Shown here in pieces: positions 38,189-46,434 of a stretch of DNA of 64,000 nucleotides. Each line of letters begins with the position of its first letter. The stretch's first letter is position 1. The position numbers and the translations under genes were made by a program. The DNA is taken from positions 1,302,001 to 1,366,000 of the forward strand of contig NZ_CP102099.1 of NCBI RefSeq assembly GCF_024582815.1, in the 5' to 3' direction. The notes under the pieces were generated by a model. That model saw only the letters and a program-made list of their open reading frames with translations, did not search any database and had not been told where the DNA came from. The DNA comes from Acinetobacter colistiniresistens (GTDB lineage: Bacteria > Pseudomonadota > Gammaproteobacteria > Pseudomonadales > Moraxellaceae).

Positions 38189-39427
38189 ATGGGTTTTTAT
38201 TTAAACTTCTTGGGTGAAACTAGAGTTTCGAAGCTGATTTCATTAACGATATTAATTTTATTTTTATTATATTTTTAATGAAAATTTTAGAGTTTGGTAT
38301 CTTTCAATTTTTATTTGCTAGCATTTATTTATGTTTTAATAAAAAATAAAAAGTGGTTGTTAATATTCCATTGGTTCTATTTTGTCTAATCAGTTTTTTA
38401 CGTTCAGTCTAAGTTATTATCTTTTGATCGGTTAGATGATATCCCTCCAGGCGGGCCTTATCGGACTTATAAAAATATTGTCAATCAATACTTGTGGGTA
38501 ATTCCACTGTGCTTTTTACCTACTATTTATAGTTACTTTGGCTATAGGGTTAAGAATTTTTTATTATTCTTTATATTGTAATTGGTTTCTTAATGTTTTA
38601 TAGCTGGGCTGTTGGATTTCAACTTGATTTTGACCGAGGCTTGTTTGCACAGTTTTATAATCCGATTATTTCATATGATATTGTATTCGTATCTTTAAGC
38701 ATTGTGGCTTTGGTTTTCTCATTTTATTTAAGAGGCTATTGGGCATATCTATTATGCAGCATTAGCTTGCTGAGTTTATTTATTTTTATATTACATGGTT
38801 CTAGAGGAACTTGGTTAATTGTTCCTTTTTACTTTTATTTTTAATATTGTTTTACTATAAAACTCAGAAAAAAGCTTTTATTTGTTGGCGGAGCATTTTT
38901 ATTTTTGTAATTATCAATGCCATTATTCCGAACTCTCCGTTGTTTAGTCGTCTCGATGATTTTCAAAATGATAAAAATGCAATAGAAAATCAAAGTTATC
39001 AAAATAGTACCGGTGCAAGATTGGTGATGTGGGAGAATGCAATTGAATTGTTTGAAAAACACCCTCTGATCGGGGTCAGTGCCTATGGTGTTGAGCAAGA
39101 GCAATGTCGCCTAGCAGAGCAAGGGATTTTACCTAGTTGTTTCCAACATAAGCATAATATTTTCTTTCAGGATTTAGCTGCAAATGGTTTGATCGGTTTA
39201 ATGGGGCTTATTATTTCATTACTTACTCCGCTGATGTTTTTCTTTTCTCAGTTTTCTAGCAGAAACGAATTGGTTCGAAATTTGGCACTCGCAGGATTTT
39301 TATTTGTTTTTTCATTCTTTCTGAGTGGATTGACAGAATATTATCTGTTTTTCCCTTATGTCACTTATATTTTCTTTTTATAACAGCAAGCTTGATGAGT
39401 TTTATCATATTGAAAAATATGAAATAA
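38189..39427 (+). pseudogene. O-antigen ligase/Wzy-like polymerase, frameshifted
   Basis: Coding-like sequence starts at ATG 38189 (MGFYLNFLGETRVSKLI) and ends at TAA 39425-39427, equal to about 410 residues, but passes through several frames. The longest clean pieces are 38593-38844 and 38811-39383. Hydrophobic helices, the LDDIPPGGPYRTYKN loop, SRGTWLIV, and QHKHNIFFQDLAANGLIGL with its His-Asn motif are hallmarks of O-antigen ligase/polymerase proteins. At least four frame changes make a functional product unlikely. AT-rich compared with its neighbours. Confidence 0.75.
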
Positions 39428-39590
39428 ATTGTGATGAAATCAACCGATATGTCGAAGGATAATGTCGGTTTTTCTAAAAAGTGTTGGTTAACTTGTCATA
39501 GCATAGTGTTGAAAAATGACTATTCATGGAATCATGGAGAAGTTGTGTGGCAAATGTTTTTATGAGACGGTTTCTTATTGCAAAATAAAT

Positions 39591-39613
39591 GAAATGTTAT
39601 AATATTACAATGT
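39591..39613. promoter_or_regulatory. Zur box upstream of the ZnuD-like receptor
   Basis: GAAATGTTATA (39591-39601) is a perfect left half of the Zur operator consensus; the right half TATTACAATGT is a partial match. A TATAAT -10-like hexamer (39598-39603) lies inside the box, so Zur binding would block transcription. It ends 26 bases before the receptor start. Confidence 0.75.
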
Positions 39614-39639
39614 AGCAAACAACTGATTTGAGACATGGT

Positions 39640-41688
39640 ATGTCATTTTCCAAAAATATTCTGACCTTATCTATTTTAGCTGTTGTATCTGTGTCCACAT
39701 TTGCAGCAGAAACTGAACAGGTTTCAACCCTAGATACAATTCGAATTAAAGCACATCCACTTGAGCAAACCTCTAAAGATTTTGCGGTTGCCGATACGGT
39801 TGTGGACCAAAAACATTTACAGCAAGGGGCCGTAACCATTGGTGACGCACTGAGTAGTGAGCCTGGTATTTATTCCAATCAATTCGGTGCTGGGTCAAGT
39901 CGTCCTGTGATTCGCGGTCAGGATGGTCCACGTGTGAAGGTTCTACAAAACTCTTCTGAAAACATTGATGTATCTACCTTGTCTCCAGATCATGCGGTGA
40001 CGGTTGATCCAGCATTGGCGAAGCAGGTCGAAGTGATCCGAGGGCCATCAACCTTATTGTTTGGTGCTGGAACGGTCGGTGGTTTAGTCAATGTTACGGA
40101 CAGTAAAATTCCAACGCAAATGCCTGCAAATGGTTACGAGGGGAATGTTGGATTACGCTATAACACGGGTAGCGATGAAAAACTGGCCACCGCTGGTGTC
40201 ACGGTTGCTTTAGGCGATCAGGTGGCTTTACGTGTGGAAGGTTTAAATCGAGAAGCAAATGACTACATTGCACCAGACTATTTCCATGAAGGTGAAAAAG
40301 AGCGTCGTGTAGGCAATACTTTTGCTAAAGGTGAAACGGTGAATGTCGGTTTATCCTGGATTTATGACCGTGGTTTTACAGGAATTTCATATAGCAATCG
40401 TCAAGATAAATATGGTTTACCAGGCCATAGCCATGAATATGAAAGTTGCCATTTACATGGTTTAAGCTTGCATTGTGGAGATCATGATCATAATGACGGG
40501 AATGATCACAGCCATGATCACGCAGATGAGTCTGGTCCTTGGATCGATTTAAAATCTGAGCGTTATGATGTGCGTACTGAACTAAACGATCCATTTGCGG
40601 GTTTTAAAAAGTTACGTGCTCAAGCCAGTTATACCGATTATAAGCATGATGAAATTGAAGAAGGCACGATTGCTACGCGCTTTAAAAACAAGGGCTATGA
40701 TGGGCGTCTGGAATTGGTACACAATCCCCTCGGTCCTTGGGAAGGTGTGATTGGAACCCAATATGGTCAGCAAAAACTGGAACTCACGGGTGAAGAAGCG
40801 TTCTTGGCACCAAATACCACCAAGAAGTGGAGTGTTTTCGCCTTGGAGCATGCTCAATTTAATGATGTACATGTGGAAGTCTCAGCACGTGCAGACCAGC
40901 AAAAAATTGATATTGATGACTCATCGAAAAAAGATTTCAGTGGTTCGGCCTTTTCTGTTTCAGGTGCCGCCAACTGGGAATTTGCACCGAACTATAAACT
41001 TTCATTGGTAACTTCACATCAAGAACGTTTGCCTTTGGCACAAGAGTTATATGCGAATGGCGGACATTTTGCGACCAACACCTATGAGTTAGGTGATGAT
41101 CAATTGAAGAAAGAGAAGTCTAATAATGTGGAATTAGGCTTCCATTATGACGATAACAAGTTTGACTATCATGTCCATGTATATCACAACTGGTTTGATG
41201 ACTATATCTACGCACAAACTCTAGACCGCTATAAAGATTTCCGCTTGGTGAAATATACACAAGATCAGGCACGTTTCTACGGTGCCGAGGCTGAGGCTGG
41301 CTATCAAATTTCGCCAATTTATAAAGTTGGTGTATTTGGAGACTATGTTCGTGGCAAGATCGACAATGAAAATGCACCAAGAGTACCAGCAGGCCGTCTA
41401 GGTACCAAAGTAAATGCGGACTTTGGTGATGGTTTTAGTGGTTCAGCGGAATATTATCATGTGTTCCAGCAAGACAAAATTGCAGCCTATGAGACGGATA
41501 CCCAAAGCTATAACATGGTGAATCTGGGTGTGGCATATACGGGTAAATATAGCAATGTTGGTGATTACCGCGTATTCCTGAATGCGAATAACCTGCTTGA
41601 CGATCAGGTTTATCAACATGCATCGTTCTTGTCGACGATTCCGCAAGTGGGCCGTAACTTTACCGTTGGGGTAAATTTTAACTTCTAA
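39640..41688 (+). CDS. znuD: Zinc-type TonB-dependent outer-membrane receptor, ZnuD-like
   Basis: 682 residues. A signal peptide ends SVSTFAAE. A plug domain follows (TLDTIRIKAHPLE, then RPVIRGQDGPRVKVLQ and VEVIRGPSTLLFGAG), and a 22-strand-type barrel ends in the aromatic signature VGVNFNF. A histidine-rich external loop at about residues 262-296 (repeated HDH/HSHDH groups with two cysteines) is typical of ZnuD. A Zur box lies just upstream, so expression under zinc shortage is expected. ATG 39640 preferred over the TTG at 39628. Confidence 0.92.
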   Translation: MSFSKNILTLSILAVVSVSTFAAETEQVSTLDTIRIKAHPLEQTSKDFAVADTVVDQKHLQQGAVTIGDALSSEPGIYSNQFGAGSSRPVIRGQDGPRVKVLQNSSENIDVSTLSPDHAVTVDPALAKQVEVIRGPSTLLFGAGTVGGLVNVTDSKIPTQMPANGYEGNVGLRYNTGSDEKLATAGVTVALGDQVALRVEGLNREANDYIAPDYFHEGEKERRVGNTFAKGETVNVGLSWIYDRGFTGISYSNRQDKYGLPGHSHEYESCHLHGLSLHCGDHDHNDGNDHSHDHADESGPWIDLKSERYDVRTELNDPFAGFKKLRAQASYTDYKHDEIEEGTIATRFKNKGYDGRLELVHNPLGPWEGVIGTQYGQQKLELTGEEAFLAPNTTKKWSVFALEHAQFNDVHVEVSARADQQKIDIDDSSKKDFSGSAFSVSGAANWEFAPNYKLSLVTSHQERLPLAQELYANGGHFATNTYELGDDQLKKEKSNNVELGFHYDDNKFDYHVHVYHNWFDDYIYAQTLDRYKDFRLVKYTQDQARFYGAEAEAGYQISPIYKVGVFGDYVRGKIDNENAPRVPAGRLGTKVNADFGDGFSGSAEYYHVFQQDKIAAYETDTQSYNMVNLGVAYTGKYSNVGDYRVFLNANNLLDDQVYQHASFLSTIPQVGRNFTVGVNFNF

Positions 41689-41723
41689 TTTTTCACTTAA
41701 ATCTTATTGAAAAATCAAAGTAT

Positions 41724-41762
41724 AAGCTCTAGCCTTAGTACATTAGGCTAGGGCTTTTTTTG
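41724..41762 (+). terminator. Terminator after the zinc receptor gene
   Basis: AAGCTCTAGCC (41724-41734) pairs with GGCTAGGGCTT (41746-41756), one T-G pair, and then a T-run. Confidence 0.88.
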
Positions 41763-41767
41763 TTTAT

Positions 41768-43231
41768 ATGCGTATCTTCCAACGAATTCATCGGAAATTA
41801 AACTGGTCAGGTCGTCGTTACATGGCAGTCATATTGTGTATTTTTGCGATTGGATACATTGCTTCGGCAATTTATCACACGGTAAAACCCCTCCCGAAAG
41901 GGCTGGATTTTACGGGTCAGTTGCGTCATGCCAATGTGAAGTTTTTGGCGGATCAGACTTATATTGATACGCAAGGTCAACAGCAGGTTGATCAGCATAT
42001 TTTCAAAGAAGTTTTCCAGTTGATCGATCAGGCACAAACCACGATTGTGCTGGATATGTTCTTGTTTAATCAGGAAGTCGGAAAGTCCAAAGTCAAACAG
42101 TTTCCTTTGATGCAAGAATTGACGGATGCCTTGGTTGTGAAGCGTCGTTTGCATCCAACGATTGAAATTGTGGTGATTACCGATCCGATTAACTCGGTTT
42201 ATGGCGGTATGACACCTCAGCATTATCAGCAGTTACGTCAGGCGGGGGTAGAAGTCATCGAGACGGATTTAAAACCGCTCCGTGCCTCGAATCCACTCTG
42301 GTCAGGTTTCTGGTATATCTGTTGCCAGAACTTGGGGAATAATCCAGAAGGGGGATGGTTAAGCAGTCCATTTGGCAAGGATAAAGTGACTTTGCGTAGC
42401 TATTTGGAACTCTTTAATTTTAAAGCCAATCATCGTAAAACTTTGGTCGTGGATACGGTGGACGGCTGGAAAAGTTTGGTAACTTCAGCCAATCCACATG
42501 ATGGTAGTTCGCATCATAGCAATGTGGCGTTGGTGGTGGATGGCCCAACCGCGATTGATATACTGCAAACCGAACAAGCAGTGGCCAATATGTCTAATGG
42601 CTCTAGTCCATTTGTGATCATGGGCGGGCTGGCAGAAGATAAAAGCTTACCTCAAGTCCAAGTGCTGACTGAAAAGGCCATTTATGAGGCTGTCTTAAAG
42701 ATGATTCAGACTGCGAAAAGTAAAGAGCATCTGGATATGGCCATGTTCTATTTGTCGGCACGCAATATCATTGATGCGCTGAAGCTAGCACAGCAACGTG
42801 GTGTCAATATTCGCATCATGATTGATCCGAACAAAGATGCGTTCGGTCTGAAAAAGAATGGTATCCCAAATCGTCAAGTGGCTTCGGAACTCCATGCCGC
42901 TGGCATTCCAATTCGTTGGTGTGACACGCGTGGCGAGCAGTGCCATAGCAAAATGCTGTTGAAATATAATGCGCAGCAAGCAGAAATTATTCTGGGTTCA
43001 GCCAACTTAACTGCACGGAATTTGAAAAATTATAATCTTGAGACTGATATGCGGGTGATTGGTGCAGCACAAGCGCCAGTGTTTAAAGATGCAGGACAGT
43101 ATTTTGATGCAGCGTGGAGCAATGCCAATGGTCGTCAAATTACGGTTGATTATGCAAAATATGCAGATGAGTCAAAGGTGAAATACTGGCTGTATCGTTT
43201 TATGGAATGGTCGGGGTTATCGACGTTTTAA
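41768..43231 (+). CDS. Phospholipase D family protein, cardiolipin synthase-like
   Basis: 487 residues. An N-terminal membrane anchor (about 18-38) is followed by two PLD active-site repeats: NHRKTLVVD (His222, Lys224) and CHSKMLLKYNAQQAEIILGSANLT (His393, Lys395). Two HxK motifs in one chain are the signature of PLD enzymes such as cardiolipin synthases and phosphatidyltransferases. Residues 270-290 and the first repeat spacing differ from ClsA/B, so the substrate stays open. The following gene begins within 30 bases and may be co-transcribed. Confidence 0.87.
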   Translation: MRIFQRIHRKLNWSGRRYMAVILCIFAIGYIASAIYHTVKPLPKGLDFTGQLRHANVKFLADQTYIDTQGQQQVDQHIFKEVFQLIDQAQTTIVLDMFLFNQEVGKSKVKQFPLMQELTDALVVKRRLHPTIEIVVITDPINSVYGGMTPQHYQQLRQAGVEVIETDLKPLRASNPLWSGFWYICCQNLGNNPEGGWLSSPFGKDKVTLRSYLELFNFKANHRKTLVVDTVDGWKSLVTSANPHDGSSHHSNVALVVDGPTAIDILQTEQAVANMSNGSSPFVIMGGLAEDKSLPQVQVLTEKAIYEAVLKMIQTAKSKEHLDMAMFYLSARNIIDALKLAQQRGVNIRIMIDPNKDAFGLKKNGIPNRQVASELHAAGIPIRWCDTRGEQCHSKMLLKYNAQQAEIILGSANLTARNLKNYNLETDMRVIGAAQAPVFKDAGQYFDAAWSNANGRQITVDYAKYADESKVKYWLYRFMEWSGLSTF

Positions 43232-43256
43232 TTGAGCAGAGCAGGTGTTCGACGGA

Positions 43257-44063
43257 ATGGCAAAAATTAAACTGACTACTAGGCAGGATCAGCAGCTTGA
43301 TTTAGCTGTGCATCAACTCCAGCATTATGCTGATATTGTTGAAATTCACAGTTGGGCTGAATTGCTGGAATGCTATCTGAGCCTGAAACAAGACGTTTAT
43401 CCCAAAAAAGTGTTTCTGATTCTAGATGATGCAGCACAGGCAAAATATACCTCGATGCATGCAGTTGAGGATGACCGCTTGTATGTTGATTTTAGTGATG
43501 ATCTGAACGGGATTGAGGTTGGTGATCCAAGTTGGGAACAGACCTATCAAAATGTTTGTGTACCCAAGCAATTGCGGCATTATCTTCAACAGTTGAGTGA
43601 TCCAGCCCATCAGCTGCGCTTTGAAAACTTTGCTGAGAAAATGCAGCATTACGATGAAAGTGATTTAGAGGCGATCATTTATTTTAATCAAAATCTATTG
43701 ATTTCAATGGAGAGTGTGATTGAAGTGAAAGTCGCGGATGTTGAAACCGAAGCACTGAAATTGGCGATGTTACCGAACGGTTATTTTTCTTGTGATTTTG
43801 ATCCATTTGAAAACTTTGCCATCATTGGAAAAATGCAGCACTATGGTTTTGAGTTTATCGGCCTCGGGGCGGCTTTATTGGGGTGGATCAAAACATCAGC
43901 GTTTAAAGTGAATACGATTGATGACTTGGTTCAGGATCTTGCTTTGATTTACCCTTTAGATATTTCTCATCAGGAAAAAATAAAAGCCCTGATTTTAAAA
44001 AATGATTATCTGATTTTACCTTATTCGGAATCACCACAAGAGTATTTGGGCTACGACTTATAG
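43257..44063 (+). CDS. Conserved-looking protein of unknown function
   Basis: 268 residues from ATG 43257; GTG 43245 is an alternative start. No signal peptide or membrane helix. Acidic, mixed helical and strand content, with segments such as KKVFLILDDAAQAKYTS, DPSWEQTYQNVCVPKQLR and PNGYFSCDFDPFENFAIIG. The last could be a DUF4253/DUF-like immunity or regulatory fold, but I do not recognise a family. It follows the PLD gene closely. It ends at a perfect inverted repeat shared with the convergent gene. Confidence 0.75.
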   Translation: MAKIKLTTRQDQQLDLAVHQLQHYADIVEIHSWAELLECYLSLKQDVYPKKVFLILDDAAQAKYTSMHAVEDDRLYVDFSDDLNGIEVGDPSWEQTYQNVCVPKQLRHYLQQLSDPAHQLRFENFAEKMQHYDESDLEAIIYFNQNLLISMESVIEVKVADVETEALKLAMLPNGYFSCDFDPFENFAIIGKMQHYGFEFIGLGAALLGWIKTSAFKVNTIDDLVQDLALIYPLDISHQEKIKALILKNDYLILPYSESPQEYLGYDL

Positions 44064-44081
44064 TGCTTCACAGCCGCATCT

Positions 44082-44118
44082 CAACGAGCTTAGGTATCAT
44101 TGATCATTAAGCTCGTTG
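44082..44118. terminator. Inverted repeat between convergent genes, probable terminator
   Basis: CAACGAGCTTA (44082-44092) and TAAGCTCGTTG (44108-44118): a perfect 11-bp stem, 15-base loop, but no T-run. Confidence 0.55.
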
Positions 44119-44139
44119 AAAAGATGACAAGTCTTCAGA

Positions 44140-44586
44140 TCAAGGGCTCGGAGGAATCAACTGATCCAAATCCTTATCGGCCAATTGCTCAAGTTCGCTT
44201 AAATCTGTTTTGATTTTCCACTGAGTTTCATCTTCGACTGGATTGGGTAAACGGGCTTCTAGCCAGTCACAGACCACATCTGGTGTGAATTCTGGATGAT
44301 TACACTGGATTACCCACGCCAAGAAATCTTTAGCTTCACCGTTCATGTACGGGGGAGGAGACACGGGAAAGAACTGAGTGGGTAAACGTTCATTGGTGGA
44401 TAAATAATTGAGGACGTGCCCGAGTTCTTGAACCGTTTGCCATGCCAGCGGATGCTCAACATCAATGTTGAATTTAAACCACCACGCATGTTGACCATCT
44501 GCACCATGCGCAACGATACGAGATTCTTGTACGCTGGGAACTTTACAGAAAAATTGATAGAGACGATCAAAATTCATTTCAGCCAC
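44140..44586 (-). CDS. Hypothetical protein
   Basis: 148 residues, possibly starting at the second ATG (44577, MNFDRLYQFFCKV). Soluble, acidic, rich in Trp and Pro, with segments WWFKFNIDVEHPLAWQTVQELG and FFPVSPPPYMNGEAKDFLAWV. No known motif recognised. Monocistronic, convergent with the preceding gene. Confidence 0.7.
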   Translation of the reverse strand: MAEMNFDRLYQFFCKVPSVQESRIVAHGADGQHAWWFKFNIDVEHPLAWQTVQELGHVLNYLSTNERLPTQFFPVSPPPYMNGEAKDFLAWVIQCNHPEFTPDVVCDWLEARLPNPVEDETQWKIKTDLSELEQLADKDLDQLIPPSP

Positions 44587-44753
44587 AGATGTTGCCTCAA
44601 AACCAAAAAATTGATTTTAGCATATCTAATGATGGCTTTAGGCAGCTGCTGTTTATCAATGCAATGCAACAGCTGATCTGAAAAAATATTATTACAACAT
44701 CAGTGCTGGTTTTTTATTCTAAAATAAAAACATACTCTGATTTTAGGGAGATC

Positions 44754-45248
44754 ATGATGATGCAATCTAAACGCTATATTTATGGCTTAGCGGTTCTATT
44801 GGGCTTTCTGCCTGTGATGAGCTATGCAGATAATGCATGGGGTGGTTATCGTGGCGTAGAACGTCACTCTTCTCATCAAACCTCATCTTCCTATCAGCCA
44901 CCTGCACAAGATCCATTCGCATTCTCGAATCAGCGTGATACGCCAACAGCACCGCCAAAAGGCTATTATTATCAGCCCAATCAAAATAACTATTATCCTC
45001 GTCCGAATCACCGTCCTGGTGTGCGTGTTGAATATTATCCAGAGACACAGTATGAGCGCAGTTACCGAAGCGGCTCCTTTGTGGTTGGCAATGAATTACC
45101 CGGTCAATTCAGGAATGAACGCTATATCGTTCGGGACTGGGATTATTATTCATTACGTGAACCGCCGCGCGGTCGTCATTGGGTGATGGTGGATGGACGT
45201 TATCTTTTGGTGACGGATGATAGTTTTACTATTGAGATTATTCGCTGA
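44754..45248 (+). CDS. RcnB-like periplasmic protein 1
   Basis: 165 residues. AGGGAG stands 4 bases before three tandem ATGs, so the start is 44754. The signal peptide ends VMSYA. A Tyr/Gln/Pro-rich spacer precedes the RcnB domain, with GNELPGQFRNERYIVRDWDYY followed by LREPPRGRHWVMVDGRYLLV. E. coli RcnB modulates nickel/cobalt export; here the family name implies periplasmic location, but the metal link is unproven. A related gene follows 153 bases later. Confidence 0.85.
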   Translation: MMMQSKRYIYGLAVLLGFLPVMSYADNAWGGYRGVERHSSHQTSSSYQPPAQDPFAFSNQRDTPTAPPKGYYYQPNQNNYYPRPNHRPGVRVEYYPETQYERSYRSGSFVVGNELPGQFRNERYIVRDWDYYSLREPPRGRHWVMVDGRYLLVTDDSFTIEIIR

Positions 45249-45401
45249 TTTTAAATCATTTTCTTATATTTAGGTGGTTGATAACTCTCCATAATTTCTT
45301 GGATTTCATTACAAAGTTTTGCAATGTGACAGGTTTTATTCATGCTTTCTCCTAGAGTTTTTCTTAATCTGGTTTCAGATCGAAAAATAGAGGATCAAAC
45401 A

Positions 45402-45773
45402 ATGAAAAAGACAGCGGTGTTATTGGTATCGACTTTAATGCTCGGTATATCTGCTTCGGCAATGGCAGATTCAAATCGTTGGAGTCATGATTATAAAGAT
45501 CGTTACGATCAGCGCTATGATCGTTATGACCACCGTTATGATCATCGTGAACAACCACGTTGGTCGAATGGAGATCGTGGTAAGCATTATAGTCAATATA
45601 TTAATTTTAAACGTGGTGAGCGTTTACCTTCCGAGTTCCGTAATAACCGCTATATCGTCTCAAATTATCGCTACCATCGTTTGTATGAGCCACCGCGTGG
45701 TTATAACTGGATGCAAGTACAAGGCAAATATGTACTGGTTGATTCCCAATATCGTGTCTTCCGCGTAGGATAA
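45402..45773 (+). CDS. RcnB-like periplasmic protein 2
   Basis: 123 residues from ATG 45402, preceded by AGAGGA. The signal peptide ends SASAMA. A DRYDQRYDRYDHRYDHR repeat gives a charged linker; its His/Asp-rich character could bind metal. The RcnB domain follows with RGERLPSEFRNNRYIVSNYRY and LYEPPRGYNWMQVQGKYVLV. It is clearly related to the preceding gene and probably a tandem duplicate. Confidence 0.85.
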   Translation: MKKTAVLLVSTLMLGISASAMADSNRWSHDYKDRYDQRYDRYDHRYDHREQPRWSNGDRGKHYSQYINFKRGERLPSEFRNNRYIVSNYRYHRLYEPPRGYNWMQVQGKYVLVDSQYRVFRVG

Positions 45774-45785
45774 GATCGCGAATAA

Positions 45786-45812
45786 AGAAAGCAGGCCAAA
45801 TGCCTGCTTTTT
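45786..45812. terminator. Bidirectional terminator between rcnB-like 2 and psiE
   Basis: AAAGCAGGC (45788-45796), loop CAAAT, GCCTGCTTT (45802-45810), T-run. Confidence 0.92.
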
Positions 45813-45814
45813 AT

Positions 45815-46312
45815 TTATGCCAGTTCGTCATCTTGTGGTCGAGGTGTTTTATTGGAAGGCAATTGTTGTTCCTGATCTTTGCCCCGAATCACAGAAGGGT
45901 AGTTCCATGATGCAAAACGAACCACCAAAATCGCCACCGCTAAAATTAAGATCGAACCTGTGGTGATGACTAAATCCATCGAGGCTTTATGGTTATGCTG
46001 AATATCGGCGATCAACAGGCGAGTGAGGGCGGTAATCGCGACATAAATCAAAAAGCGCACTGGCATATGGTTGGTCTTGAAATAAATCCCCACCATGGCG
46101 CCGAGTTCTAAATAGATAAATAAGAGTAAGATGTCATCAATGCTGGCGTACTGTTTCACCGTCAGAATTTCGATCACGGTATGCACGGCTGACCATGCAA
46201 TCATACAGCCGATAATAAATAAGGCTAAATAATGAAAGGCTTCAACCGCATAGTGACCGAAGCGGTCGAATAGGCGAGATAAACCTTCAAGTTTCTCTTT
46301 AGGGTTCGACAT
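45815..46312 (-). CDS. psiE: PsiE family membrane protein
   Basis: 165 residues with four membrane helices (about 21-42, 60-80, 85-103 and 113-133) and the PsiE-type YLELGAMVGIYFKTNHMPVRFLIYVAITALTRLL block. PsiE is induced by phosphate starvation in E. coli; its role is not known. No Pho box search was possible. It is alone on the minus strand. Confidence 0.85.
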   Translation of the reverse strand: MSNPKEKLEGLSRLFDRFGHYAVEAFHYLALFIIGCMIAWSAVHTVIEILTVKQYASIDDILLLFIYLELGAMVGIYFKTNHMPVRFLIYVAITALTRLLIADIQHNHKASMDLVITTGSILILAVAILVVRFASWNYPSVIRGKDQEQQLPSNKTPRPQDDELA

Positions 46313-46383
46313 AGCGATTCAGATGCTCAACATGATTATTAGAATATTATGCAAGTTTTATGCTGATTTTATTATAGCGATAA

Positions 46384-46423
46384 AAAAAACTGCCTCAACC
46401 AAATGGCCGAAGCAGTTTTTATG
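46384..46423 (-). terminator. Terminator after acyl-CoA dehydrogenase 1
   Basis: AAACTGC pairs with GCAGTTT across about 18 bases at 46388-46419; T-run on the minus strand. Confidence 0.75.
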
Positions 46424-46434
46424 ACCAAGCTAAA

